Below, piece by piece: positions 49,973 through 59,212 of a DNA stretch of 64,000 nt (position 1 is the stretch's first letter; the number at the start of each line of letters is the position of its first letter). The position numbers were made by a program, and so were the translations under genes. This DNA comes from Pseudarthrobacter siccitolerans (GTDB lineage Bacteria > Actinomycetota > Actinomycetes > Actinomycetales > Micrococcaceae). Where the stretch lies: the NCBI RefSeq assembly GCF_001046895.1, contig NZ_CAQI01000053.1, positions 62,001 through 126,000 of the forward strand, given 5' to 3'. The notes beneath the pieces were generated by a model. It was given only the letters and a program-made list of their open reading frames with translations. It had not been told where the DNA came from and did not search any database.

Positions 49973-50830
49973 CTACCGGTTGAACTTCTGCAGCCAGCTT
50001 TTGCCGGGGACAGCGGCCAAGGCACTGCCGGCGGTGTCCGCGGCCGACTGCAGCGTTTCACCCGCCACCCCGGCAAGGACCCCGGGAACGGCACCCACCA
50101 CCGTGCTTGGCGCGTCGGAAACACCAGGGGTGCCCTGTCCGGCGGCATGCTCCGGCTGCCCCGCAGCGCCCTCCTTTGCGGGGGCGGCAGCCCCGGCGTC
50201 GGCCTTTCCGGCCCCCTCAGCAACACCCTGCCCCGCGCGGGCCGGTCCGTTGGCCCTTCCGTCGGCACCGGGCGCGGCAGGGATTTCCGCGGGCGCCGGG
50301 CCGCGGCGGGAAACTGCAGGGTCTTCCGCCGCGCCGCCACTGCTGGGCGGGCTGCCCGCTGCTTCGCTGACTTCCGGTCCGGAATCTGCTGGTTGCCCTG
50401 CTTCCGATGGGCTGCCGGGCACGGCTTCCGGCCGCACCGAACCGGCGGCGGCCTGCGGCACCGGAAGGCTCCAGCCGGGCGCCCAGTCCTTGAGCAGATG
50501 CTGGATGGAAGGACTGCCAGGCTGTCCGGGAGGAAGCGAGCTGGCAGCGACTCCGCCCGCACCCATTCCCATCCCGGCTATCAGGGCGATGCCCACCACC
50601 GTTGGGCGGTGGGCGCGCAGCCAGCGGCGACGGGCCAGCTCGTCGCCGGCAGATCCGCCGCCGTCTTCTGCCAGCAGCGCGGCAAGGTCGCCGGATGGAG
50701 CCGGTGCGGGCAGCGATGCCAGGGCTCCCAGCGAGAGGAGGGCGGAGCGAAGCGCGTCATCCTGCCCGAACCCGGCGTCGAGGAGCATCTCGTCCACGAG
50801 GCCCGGCAACACGTTGGCGTGCGGTGTCAT
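49973..50830 (-). CDS. sigma-factor-coupled membrane protein, putative anti-sigma
   Basis: A 285-residue protein: N-terminal cytoplasmic part (about 1-75), one membrane segment (TVVGIALIAGMGMGAGGVAA), then a long Pro/Ala/Gly-rich extracytoplasmic tail with LPVPQAAAGSVRPEAVPG and similar. It has no HxxxCxxC zinc anti-sigma motif. Its start overlaps the ECF sigma gene stop by 4 nt, the usual arrangement for an anti-sigma partner, so that role is inferred from position only. No known family recognised. Confidence 0.6.
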   Translation of the reverse strand: MTPHANVLPGLVDEMLLDAGFGQDDALRSALLSLGALASLPAPAPSGDLAALLAEDGGGSAGDELARRRWLRAHRPTVVGIALIAGMGMGAGGVAASSLPPGQPGSPSIQHLLKDWAPGWSLPVPQAAAGSVRPEAVPGSPSEAGQPADSGPEVSEAAGSPPSSGGAAEDPAVSRRGPAPAEIPAAPGADGRANGPARAGQGVAEGAGKADAGAAAPAKEGAAGQPEHAAGQGTPGVSDAPSTVVGAVPGVLAGVAGETLQSAADTAGSALAAVPGKSWLQKFNR

Positions 50831-51399
50831 GGCTTCAGGTACTCCTTCACGGCCGAAAGTTCGCGGAGCTTACCCAGTGCCCGTCGTTGAAGCTGCTTCA
50901 CTGCACCCGGGCTTTTGCCCAAGGCCTGCGCTGTCTGCTCCACCGTGAGTCCCGCCACGAGGCGCAAAGAGAGGACCTCGCGCTGTTCCCCGGGCAACCC
51001 GTCCAGCAGGGCCAGGACCTCTTGCGGGGAAATGCGTTCGAGCGCTTCGGCCTCGGCAGAGGAGTCTTCCCGCTGGTCCAAGTCGGGCTCGAAGGGCAGC
51101 CTGGCGGGCATCCGGCTTTGGCGGCGGTGGTCGTCAACCATCCGGGCATGGGCCACGGAGAAGATCAGCGTACGGAGCCCGGCGGAACCGCCGTGGATGG
51201 TGCCAAGACGCGGCAGGACGGCCAGGAACACTTCCTGCATGGCCGCCTCCGGATCCTCGACGCCCCGGGCCGTGAGATAACCGAGGACTTGTGATGCATA
51301 CGTGCGATAGACAGCACTGAAACCGGATGACGCGATGTCCTGGTCCCCAGGGGCCAGGTCAGTCAGTGCATCAGTCACGGACGTAGTGCTTTCAGTCAA
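50827..51399 (-). CDS. RNA polymerase sigma factor, ECF type
   Basis: A 190-residue group IV sigma factor. Region 2 covers about residues 25-95 (YRTYASQVLGYLTARGVEDPE, VAHARMVDDHRRQ); region 4 covers about 120-175 (LPGEQREVLSLRLVAGLTVE, then TAQALGKSPGAVKQLQRRAL). It directs polymerase to a specific promoter set, probably under control of the coupled membrane protein at 49973. The target promoters are unknown. The ATG at 51399 has AGAGAGG-like upstream sequence. Confidence 0.9.
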   Translation of the reverse strand: MTESTTSVTDALTDLAPGDQDIASSGFSAVYRTYASQVLGYLTARGVEDPEAAMQEVFLAVLPRLGTIHGGSAGLRTLIFSVAHARMVDDHRRQSRMPARLPFEPDLDQREDSSAEAEALERISPQEVLALLDGLPGEQREVLSLRLVAGLTVEQTAQALGKSPGAVKQLQRRALGKLRELSAVKEYLKP

Positions 51400-51536
51400 A
51401 GAGAGGTGGCGTGAAGGAGCAGGCTCCGCTGCATGGAATGCCTTTTCCCCGGATCACTTTACCCCTCGGTAACCACTGTCCAGGTGCGCCACGCGTTGTT
51501 GCGGCAGCAGGTGCTTTCCGGACCAAAAATGAAAGA

Positions 51537-51576
51537 GCCGGCCTGGAACGTGATGGGGGACAAGTTCCAGACCGGC
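51537..51576 (-). terminator. intrinsic terminator after the YegP-like gene
   Basis: A 13-bp stem with one mismatch (GCCGGCCTGGAAC with GTTCCAGACCGGC), 14-nt loop, followed on the minus strand by TTTCATTTTTGG. It lies 80 bp after the stop of the gene at 51657 and upstream of the sigma gene. Confidence 0.75.
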
Positions 51577-51656
51577 GCTACATAGGGGTAATCGCTTGGG
51601 GCACGCCAAGGGTTACGCCCGGAGGCAAAAAACTTTAAGGAATATTCCGGCCCGCT

Positions 51657-52025
51657 TCAGCGGGCGGCCGCGGTGATCCAGCGGGGCCGGCTTACCTGCC
51701 GGCGTGGCCCTGTGGCCAGGCTGAAAGTGTGGGCGTTGGCGGCTGCGCGCCGGTCGTCGCAGTCATCCTGGACGGCCGAGGCGGCCTGGACGGCTGCGGC
51801 GGCCTGAACGGTTGGAGCAGGCGTCTGGCGCGACACCGTGCCGGCAGGGCAAAGATCGGTGACAAGTCCTGTGCCTGCGCATTCCCTGACGGCGGCGATA
51901 CCGGCCGCGAGGGAGGACTTGCTGTCGAAGGGGCCGGAAACGGCCATAACGGTGCCGTCCGGGGCAAGGAGGCGGAACCTGAAAAAGGAATCGTGGTCTA
52001 CAAACGCTTCGAACTTACCGGCCAT
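51657..52025 (-). CDS. DUF1508/YegP-like protein
   Basis: A 122-residue protein whose first 55 residues match the DUF1508 (YegP) repeat: GKFEAFVDHDSFFRFRLLAP and SKSSLAAGIAAVRECAG. Only one repeat unit is present, whereas classical YegP has two. The rest is Ala/Thr/Val-rich and has no motif. GGAAGGA is 6 nt before the ATG. The function of the family is unknown. It stands alone, with a terminator downstream. Confidence 0.72.
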   Translation of the reverse strand: MAGKFEAFVDHDSFFRFRLLAPDGTVMAVSGPFDSKSSLAAGIAAVRECAGTGLVTDLCPAGTVSRQTPAPTVQAAAAVQAASAVQDDCDDRRAAANAHTFSLATGPRRQVSRPRWITAAAR

Positions 52026-52342
52026 AACAAATCCTTCCGTTCTGCGGGTCCGTGTCCGGAGGCGCCATTGCCACCGGCCGGTCCGGGCGCATCACTGCCC
52101 CTTATTCCCGCGGGTCTGGTCGAACGATTGGTGATCGGGTCACCGGGTGTACCTAAGAGTCTCGCCCGTAGGCCAGCAGCGCCGCAAGACCTGAGGCGTT
52201 AACCCTGTGTAAATTACAGTCATTTTCCTGCCAAACGCACGCGGCGGGCCACCTGTGAAGGTAACCCTCCCCGCTACCTCCCCAATCTCGCAAGCTCGAT
52301 TGGGGCCCCTCGGTAGCGTGGGCCCAGGCGTGGGCAAATGCG
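52026..52342. other. intergenic stretch between the YegP-like gene and purA
   Basis: No gene is apparent in 317 bases. It holds the upstream region of the YegP-like gene and, at 52272-52318, an inverted repeat downstream of purA. Frames across it are remnants of the purA antisense and have no support. Confidence 0.5.
52272..52318. repeat. interrupted hairpin downstream of purA
   Basis: Outer arms CGCTACC/GGTAGCG and inner arms CCCCAATC/GATTGGGG enclose a 10-nt loop TCGCAAGCTC, with a small asymmetric internal loop. It lies 25 bp after the purA stop on the minus strand. From memory similar sequences recur in Arthrobacter intergenic regions. It may end purA transcripts; a T-run is missing. Confidence 0.65.
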
Positions 52343-53632
52343 TCAGTCGTTGATGAGGTCGTTGACCACGATGGTCTGGTCCCGGTCCGGGCCGACGCCG
52401 ATGGCGGAAAAACGCGTACCGGACAGCTTTTCGAGGGCAAGTACGTAGTTGCGGGCATTCTCCGGCAGGTCCGCCAGTGTGCGCGCCCCGGTAATGTCCT
52501 CGGTCCAGCCCTCGAAGTACTCGAAGATGGGCACCGCGTGGTGGAACTCGGTCTGCGTCATGGGCATCTCGTCGTGGCGGACGCCGTCCACGTCGTAAGC
52601 CACGCAAACGGGGATCTGCTCGATGCCGGTGAGCACGTCGAGCTTGGTGACGAAGTAGTCCGTGAAGCCGTTGACGCGGGAGGCGTGGCGGGCCAGGACG
52701 GCGTCGTACCAGCCGCAGCGGCGGGGCCGGCCGGTGTTGACGCCGAATTCGCCGCCGGTCTTTTGCAGGTACACGCCCATCTCGTCGAACAGTTCGGTGG
52801 GGAACGGCCCGGCGCCAACGCGCGTGGTGTACGCCTTGATGATGCCGATGGAGCGGGAGATGCGGGTGGGGCCGATGCCCGAGCCCACCGAGGCGCCGCC
52901 GGCGGTGGGGTTGGACGAGGTGACGAAGGGGTAGGTGCCGTGGTCAACGTCCAGGAACGTGGCCTGGCCGCCTTCCATCAGCACTACCTTGCCCTCGTCC
53001 AGCGCGGTGTTCAGGACCAGCGTGCTGTCGATGACCAGCGGGCGGAGCCGTTCGGCGAAGGACAGGAAGTACTCCACGATCTCGTCCACCACCACGCCGC
53101 GCCGGTTGTAGATCTTGACCAGGAGCTCGTTCTTCTGCCGCAGCGATCCTTCCACCTTCTGGCGCAGGATCGATTCGTCAAACACGTCCTGGACGCGGAT
53201 GCCCAGGCGGGCCACCTTGTCCATGTAGGCAGGGCCGATGCCGCGGCCGGTGGTCCCGATGGCGCGGCTGCCGAGGTAGCGTTCCGTCACCTTGTCCAGC
53301 ACCTGGTGGTACGGGGCCACGAGGTGGGCGTTGGCGGAGACGCGGAGCTTGGAGGTGTCGGCGCCGCGCGCCTGGAGGCCCTCGATTTCCTGGAAGAGTG
53401 CCTCAAGGTTAACCACGCAGCCGTTGCCGATGATGGGGACGGCGTTGGGGCTGAGGATGCCGGCCGGAAGCAGCTTGAGTTCGTATTTTTCACCGCCTAC
53501 GACGACGGTGTGCCCGGCGTTGTTGCCGCCGTTTGGTTTGACGACATAGTCAACGCGGCCGCCCAGAAGGTCGGTAGCCTTGCCTTTTCCTTCGTCGCCC
53601 CACTGGGCTCCTACGATCACAATTGCTGGCAT
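52343..53632 (-). CDS. purA: adenylosuccinate synthetase
   Basis: A 429-residue GTP-dependent enzyme joining IMP and aspartate, the first committed step to AMP. The P-loop-like GAQWGDEGKGK is at residues 8-18, with the catalytic Asp and Lys; other landmarks are GRGIGPAYMDKVARLGIR, TSSNPTAGGASVGSGIGPTR split over two helices, and a GTP-binding VGPDRDQTIV near the C-terminus. GGAGGATCCC precedes the ATG at 53632. It is a single-gene unit here, apart from purSQL. Regulation is not evident. Confidence 0.97.
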   Translation of the reverse strand: MPAIVIVGAQWGDEGKGKATDLLGGRVDYVVKPNGGNNAGHTVVVGGEKYELKLLPAGILSPNAVPIIGNGCVVNLEALFQEIEGLQARGADTSKLRVSANAHLVAPYHQVLDKVTERYLGSRAIGTTGRGIGPAYMDKVARLGIRVQDVFDESILRQKVEGSLRQKNELLVKIYNRRGVVVDEIVEYFLSFAERLRPLVIDSTLVLNTALDEGKVVLMEGGQATFLDVDHGTYPFVTSSNPTAGGASVGSGIGPTRISRSIGIIKAYTTRVGAGPFPTELFDEMGVYLQKTGGEFGVNTGRPRRCGWYDAVLARHASRVNGFTDYFVTKLDVLTGIEQIPVCVAYDVDGVRHDEMPMTQTEFHHAVPIFEYFEGWTEDITGARTLADLPENARNYVLALEKLSGTRFSAIGVGPDRDQTIVVNDLIND

Positions 53633-53818
53633 GGGATCCTCCCCCATTCGTTCGGGCTGCCCGGCCCGGCCACAGCGTGGCGGGCCTGTACAGCGCCGTT
53701 CATGAGAATGCCCCGAATCGACCGGCCTTCACCGGTCCGCGGGGCGGCACGGCGAAGCAAGAGTTCCGGGGCTCTTACCACCCAAGTTTAGCCGATAGGC
53801 GGCTTTGTCCACCCGCCA

Positions 53819-53874
53819 GGCCGCCGCGGTCCTTCTTGCGGAGCAAAAGGACTCCGCAAGGGACCGCAGCGGCC
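53819..53874 (-). terminator. long GC-rich hairpin after the carboxypeptidase gene
   Basis: The stem pairs CTTGCGGAG with CTCCGCAAG and then GCGGTCC with GGACCGC, continuing to GGCC/GGCC, with a 2-nt bulge and one mismatch; the loop is 8 nt and A-rich. It lies 11 bp after the stop of the gene at 53886 and upstream of purA. The rest of 53633-53885 shows nothing further. Confidence 0.7.
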
Positions 53875-53885
53875 TTCGGCAGCTG

Positions 53886-54947
53886 CTACTCGCCGTCGGC
53901 CTCCTCGCCCGGGCGGGAGGTCTGGGTGGCGAGGCTGTCCCAGAAGGAGGTGTCGGCGTCGGCAATGGACCCGTCAGCGATGGCAGCGGCCGTGGCAGTG
54001 AGCGTGGTGACCGTCTGCTTGATCAGGTACCCGTTGCTGCGGAGGCCCAAGGCGTATCCGTCCAGGTAGTGGTCCGACATGCCGCGCATCTCGAACAGCA
54101 GGGTTGCGATGTTGTATTCGACGGCGATGCCGTTGCGGCTGATGGTTTCGGCGCTGCCGCCCACGTACTTGCCGAGGTGGCCCCAGCCGGTGGAATCGAC
54201 ATTGTTGAACACCACGGCGCCCAGCTGCTTGGACTTCTCCACAACTGCAGGATCGGCGTTCGGCGTGGTGGGGTAAAGGATGGAGCCGGAGACAAGCTCG
54301 CCGTCACGCTCGCTGCGGGTGCCCTGGTGGTGGAGGTCGATCATGTAGTCGACCTCGTACTTGCGCATCACGTTGTTGTGCAGTGCCTGGGTTTCGGGCT
54401 GGACCTTGTCCACGTGGTCGCGGTTGAGGTCCACTTCTTCGGCGTTGTAGCGGGTCATGTTGCGGTCGCCCTTGGCCTGGTAGCCGTCAAGGGAGAAGTT
54501 GACGTCACCCATGGCACCGTCTGCGTTCAGCATGGGAACGATGAGGATGTTGACTCCATCCAGGACGTCCCCCGACTTTGCGGTGCCGAGGTGCTTGACA
54601 AATTCCAGGGCGCCTTCGGTGGTGAGCTGCTCATTGCCGTGCTGCTGGGTCAGGTAGAGGATGGTGGGCTTGGCCGGATCCGAAATGTATTTGACCAGGT
54701 GGATGTCCCGCCCCTTCACGGTCTGGCCGATGACTTCCAGTTCCATGGCCTGCTGGCGGGCGTCCTGGTCTTTGAGGAATGACACCATCTGGTCGTACGT
54801 GGCCAGCTTCGAGGTGGTGATCTGGCCGTTCCCGTCATAGTTGGGCCCTTCGCCTACGGCCATCGCCGGTGCCGGAACGGTCACTGCTGCCAGGGCCAGG
54901 GCTCCGGTCGCGGCCAGGGTCCTGAAAGTTGCCAGGGTTTTTCTCAC
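53886..54947 (-). CDS. secreted M14 family zinc carboxypeptidase
   Basis: A 353-residue exported peptidase. The signal peptide ends near VPAPAMA. The zinc ligands are His and Glu in YLTQQHGNEQLTTEG and His in YMIDLHHQGT. The substrate-binding Arg region is VDLNRDHVDKV, and the likely catalytic Glu is in TLLFEMRGMS. It removes C-terminal residues from peptides outside the cell. It starts with GTG; AGAGG is 7 nt upstream. It is divergent from the UDG-like gene at 55285 and shares the 337-bp intergenic region with it. Confidence 0.88.
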   Translation of the reverse strand: MRKTLATFRTLAATGALALAAVTVPAPAMAVGEGPNYDGNGQITTSKLATYDQMVSFLKDQDARQQAMELEVIGQTVKGRDIHLVKYISDPAKPTILYLTQQHGNEQLTTEGALEFVKHLGTAKSGDVLDGVNILIVPMLNADGAMGDVNFSLDGYQAKGDRNMTRYNAEEVDLNRDHVDKVQPETQALHNNVMRKYEVDYMIDLHHQGTRSERDGELVSGSILYPTTPNADPAVVEKSKQLGAVVFNNVDSTGWGHLGKYVGGSAETISRNGIAVEYNIATLLFEMRGMSDHYLDGYALGLRSNGYLIKQTVTTLTATAAAIADGSIADADTSFWDSLATQTSRPGEEADGE

Positions 54948-55284
54948 GGTGCGTTACCTCTTTCGAGTGCATTGGGTGCGTGCAGGCCGCCATGTCCCCC
55001 ATTGCGGCCTGTGACAAGAGCCAACCAAGCTGAACGAAAGCTGTCAATGGATATAACAGATCCCAGCATTCAGTTATTACGATCCGGAACGTGCGCCATC
55101 GCACGCACGATACTTGCCCCCGGAAGCGCCGGCCCCGCGTTTCGTCTCCCTGGGCTTGCTAAACTGGTCAAGGCCGACCCGGAATCGGCCCACCCCATTT
55201 CAACCACCTCGGATGTGTTGCGCCATCGTGCGCCCATTTTCGCGGTGGCAGCAACACCAATCCCCGCAGGAGACCCAGCCCTAC
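54948..55284. other. divergent intergenic region with a repeated TGCGCCATCG motif
   Basis: No gene is apparent in 337 bases. TGCGCCATCG occurs at 55092-55101 and 55219-55228. The first copy lies within a perfect inverted repeat GTGCG-CCAT-CGCAC (55091-55104). The region should carry promoters for both the carboxypeptidase and the UDG-like gene; the motif pair may be a regulator site. Confidence 0.4.
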
Positions 55285-55917
55285 ATGACCGCACTGGCAC
55301 CCGAATCTTTCCATGAGCAGCTTCTGAGCCGCCGCTACGAACCCAATGTTGCCGCCGTCAACGAGCTGTGCGATTCCCTGCAGGAGGCAAAGCCCGGCAC
55401 GGTGGTGCCCTACGTTGACCCCATGCACGACGTGGATGAGTGCAGGATCATCAGCCTGTATTCGAATATCGGCGAGGCCGACAAGTCCGGCTTCATCACG
55501 CCCGGCGACGCCGACGCCGCCGCCCGGATGCTCGGCATCCAGTGGAAGCTGGGCCTCCGCCCGGAGTACGTGATGCCCTGGAACGTCCACCCCTGGCACA
55601 TTCCCGGTGAGCCGAACGGGAAGTTCACCCCGGACCAGGTCTCCGCCGGCCTGAAGCCGCTGCTCAAGTTCCTGGCCGTGGTTCCCCGCGCTTCGGTGAT
55701 CGTGGCGCACGGCACCGAAGCCAACCGCCTGGCCAACCTGCTGCTGAAGACCGAAGTTCCGCTGCTGTGGCGCCGCGGCCTGAAGACCTACAAGGTACGC
55801 TCGCTCAGCGGCCGCGCCTTCGCCGGTTCGCCTGCACGCCAGGAGGAATACCTCGAGGCCATGCGCGTGGCCTACGCCGATGCCATGGCGCGCACGGGCC
55901 TGCAGAAAGCCAGCTAG
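55285..55917 (+). CDS. uracil-DNA glycosylase-like family protein
   Basis: A 210-residue protein that, to my memory, is annotated in Arthrobacter relatives as uracil-DNA glycosylase. It has VPYVDPMHDVDECRIISLY near the start, a PWNVHPWHIPGE segment comparable with the UDG superfamily motif, and ASVIVAHGTEANRLANLLL near the C-terminus. Classical Ung motifs (GQDPYH, HPSPLS) are absent, so any glycosylase activity would be of a divergent type. GGAG lies 12 nt before the ATG, somewhat long. It is followed by two successive hairpins. Confidence 0.6.
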   Translation: MTALAPESFHEQLLSRRYEPNVAAVNELCDSLQEAKPGTVVPYVDPMHDVDECRIISLYSNIGEADKSGFITPGDADAAARMLGIQWKLGLRPEYVMPWNVHPWHIPGEPNGKFTPDQVSAGLKPLLKFLAVVPRASVIVAHGTEANRLANLLLKTEVPLLWRRGLKTYKVRSLSGRAFAGSPARQEEYLEAMRVAYADAMARTGLQKAS

Positions 55918-55932
55918 TCCCCCCAAACCTAT

Positions 55933-55995
55933 GAGTTTTTGTCCAGATATGCAGGCCAAAACAACGTTTTGAGCTGCATATCTGGACAAAAACTC
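55933..55995. repeat. 22-bp perfect palindrome after the UDG-like gene
   Basis: The arms 55933-55954 and 55974-55995 are exact reverse complements over 22 bp, starting GAGTTTTTGTCCAGATATG; GC is 41%. An inner 6-bp hairpin CAAAAC/GTTTTG fills the loop. It lies 15 bp after the gene stop. It has the same layout as the palindromes at 1041, 2927, 45726 and 46781, though a different sequence, and no terminal T-run. Confidence 0.9.
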
Positions 55996-56001
55996 CTGCA
56001 G

Positions 56002-56053
56002 GTACGACGACGGCCGGTTACCTTTTCTCAAAGGTGACCGGCCGTCGTCGTAC
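56002..56053. terminator. GC-rich hairpin shared by convergent genes
   Basis: A 23-bp stem (56002-56024 with 56031-56053) with one mismatch: GTACGACGACGGCCGG at the base, loop TTCTCA. It ends 3 bp before the stop of the DUF3151 gene at 56057. It probably terminates transcription from both sides, immediately next to the AT-rich palindrome. Confidence 0.85.
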
Positions 56054-56056
56054 TTG

Positions 56057-56479
56057 CTATTTCGCTTCGATGGCTGCTTTCGCTGCGGGATCGGAGTCGT
56101 TCAGGAACTTCTCGATCCGCTCCGGCTCTTCTGCCTCGCCGATGGCAGCCGACGCCCGGCCCAGCGAATACAGGGCCCGCAGGAAGCCGCGGTTGGGCTC
56201 ATGCTCCCAGGGGATGGGGCCCACGCCGCGCCAGCCGTTACGGCGCAGCGAGTCCAGTCCGCGGTGGTAACCCACCCGGGAGTAGGCGTAGGAATCGATG
56301 GTGCGCCCCTCTGCCCAGGCCTCTTCGGCGAGCAATGCCCAGAGCAGCGAGGACGTGGGGTGCTTGGCCACAAGGTCCAGGGGCTCCTGGCCCGCTTCCA
56401 GCTGCTGGTTGACCTCGGTCTCGGCAGGCAGGAGCGTGGGCTCGGGGCCCATGAGGTTCCGGCGGAACTCGTCAGACAT
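56057..56479 (-). CDS. DUF3151 family protein
   Basis: A 140-residue actinobacterial protein of the DUF3151 family: MGPEPTLLPAETEVNQQLEA, then TIDSYAYSRVGYHRGLDSLR and GPIPWEHEPNRGFLRALYSL, mostly helical with TPR-like spacing. Function unknown. It lies directly after fba: its ATG is 2 bp from the fba stop, and GGAAAG inside the fba end may serve as the ribosome site, so the pair is an operon. This neighbourhood with fba is common in actinobacteria. Confidence 0.9.
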   Translation of the reverse strand: MSDEFRRNLMGPEPTLLPAETEVNQQLEAGQEPLDLVAKHPTSSLLWALLAEEAWAEGRTIDSYAYSRVGYHRGLDSLRRNGWRGVGPIPWEHEPNRGFLRALYSLGRASAAIGEAEEPERIEKFLNDSDPAAKAAIEAK

Positions 56480-56481
56480 TC

Positions 56482-57501
<1,020 letters not shown>

Positions 57502-57652
57502 GCTGACTCCTATGCTGAGGTTCGTCTATGGGCTGGTAACCCTGGAGTACCGCTTACGGCTAGCACCATCCTAGTCATTTCCGCACCGGGAGTGCTGTGG
57601 GTTACGCCCCGCCCGCACCCGCACCTGGGAGGTCGGCCCGGCACCCGCGGAG

Positions 57653-58327
57653 CTACACGTGCTGGTTGAAGACGTGGCGGCGCACCCAGGCGTGCATGGC
57701 GATTGCGGCGGCGGAGGCTGCGTTGATGGACCGGGTGGAGCCGAACTGCTCGATGGACAGGGTAGCGACGGCGGCCTCGTGCACCTCGGGGGTCAGGCCC
57801 GGGCCTTCCTGCCCGAAGACCAGCACGCAGTCTTTGGGCAGTTCGTAGGTTTCCAGCGGCACGGAGTCGGGAAAGATGTCGATTCCGATGATCGCCAGCC
57901 CCTCCCCCTGCGCCCAGGCGACGAAGTCCTCAACGGTGGGGTGGTGGCGGACGTGCTGGTAGCGGTCGGTGACCATGGCACCGCGCCGGTTCCACCGGCG
58001 TCGGCCGATGATGTGCACTTCCTTCGCGAGGAAGGCGTTGGCGGTGCGCACCACCGTGCCGATGTTGAGGTCGTGCTGCCAGTTCTCGATGGCGACGTGG
58101 AAGTTGTGGCGCCGCGAGTCCAGCTCGGCGACGATCGCGTCGTGCTTCCAGTAGCGGTACTTGTCCAGCACGTTCCGCCGGTCCCCGTCCGCGAGGAGGT
58201 CGGGATCCCAGTGGTCGCCTTCGGGCAGTTCGCCTTCCCAGGGCCCGACGCCGACCTCCGCCTTTTCGGGCGCGGTTTCGTCCGGCTCGGGCTGGGTTTC
58301 GGAGGTCATACCGGGCGTTTGGTTCAC
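57653..58327 (-). CDS. TrmH/SpoU family RNA methyltransferase
   Basis: A 224-residue SPOUT methyltransferase. Motif 1 is ENWQHDLNIGTVVRTANAF, motif 2 VLVFGQEGPGLTPEV, and motif 3 FGSTRSINAASAAAIAMH. These transfer methyl groups from SAM to 2'-O of tRNA or rRNA ribose; the exact site is unknown. The start used is GTG at 58327, with TAGTGT exactly 6 nt upstream and no separate ribosome site, so it may be leaderless; an ATG at 58309 is the alternative. It is divergent from the NagD-like gene. Confidence 0.88.
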   Translation of the reverse strand: MNQTPGMTSETQPEPDETAPEKAEVGVGPWEGELPEGDHWDPDLLADGDRRNVLDKYRYWKHDAIVAELDSRRHNFHVAIENWQHDLNIGTVVRTANAFLAKEVHIIGRRRWNRRGAMVTDRYQHVRHHPTVEDFVAWAQGEGLAIIGIDIFPDSVPLETYELPKDCVLVFGQEGPGLTPEVHEAAVATLSIEQFGSTRSINAASAAAIAMHAWVRRHVFNQHV

Positions 58328-58381
58328 CCCTCAACACTAGACTGGACCTTTCGGGCTTTCATCACGGGTGAAGAGGTAGGC

Positions 58382-59212
58382 ATGGCAGAAGCGGACAAGG
58401 TTGCAGGCAATCCGGCGGTATATCGCAGCGGCCAGGAGATCGAGTGCTGGCTGACGGACATGGACGGGGTCCTGGTCCACGAGAACCAGGCAGTGCCGGG
58501 CGCCGCAGAGCTCATCCAGCGGTGGGTGGACACGTCCAAGCGCTTCCTGGTGCTCACCAACAACTCCATTTTCACGCCGCGCGACCTGGCGGCGAGGCTG
58601 AAGGCTTCCGGGCTCGAGGTTCCGGAAGAGAATATCTGGACCTCCGCGTTGGCCACCGCCCAGTTCCTGAAGGACCAGGTGGAAGGTTCCGGATCGGGCA
58701 ACCGCGCCTACACCATCGGCGAGGCAGGGCTGACGACGGCGCTGCACGAGGCCGGTTTCATCCTCACCGACCAGGATCCTGACTTTGTGGTCCTCGGCGA
58801 GACGCGCACGTATTCCTTCGAGGCCATCACCACGGCCATCCGCCTGATCCTGGCCGGGGCGCGCTTTATCGCCACGAACCCGGATGCCACCGGCCCTTCC
58901 AAGGATGGCCCCCTGCCGGCAACGGGAGCGATAGCCGCACTTATCACCAAGGCCACGGACCGGGAACCCTACATCGTGGGCAAGCCCAACCCGATGATGT
59001 TCCGTTCGGCGATGAACCAGATCGACGCGCACTCGGAGACCACCGCCATGATCGGTGACCGGATGGACACGGACATCATCGCCGGCATGGAAGCGGGGCT
59101 CCACACTGTCCTGGTCCTGAGCGGCATCACCCAGCGCGAAGAGATCGGTTCGTACCCGTTCCGGCCCAACCAGGTGCTGAACTCCGTGGCGGACCTGAAG
59201 AACCAGATCTAG
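58382..59212 (+). CDS. HAD-IIA (NagD-like) sugar phosphatase
   Basis: A 276-residue HAD hydrolase with a C2B cap. Motif I is LTDMDGVLVHEN, motif II LVLTNNS, then a cap region, the Lys in YIVGKPNPMMF, and motif IV MIGDRMDTDIIAG. The family dephosphorylates sugar or nucleotide monophosphates. GAAGAGG is 6 nt before the ATG at 58382. Its stop codon abuts the stop codon of the convergent hydrolase gene with no base between. The substrate is not predictable. Confidence 0.88.
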   Translation: MAEADKVAGNPAVYRSGQEIECWLTDMDGVLVHENQAVPGAAELIQRWVDTSKRFLVLTNNSIFTPRDLAARLKASGLEVPEENIWTSALATAQFLKDQVEGSGSGNRAYTIGEAGLTTALHEAGFILTDQDPDFVVLGETRTYSFEAITTAIRLILAGARFIATNPDATGPSKDGPLPATGAIAALITKATDREPYIVGKPNPMMFRSAMNQIDAHSETTAMIGDRMDTDIIAGMEAGLHTVLVLSGITQREEIGSYPFRPNQVLNSVADLKNQI

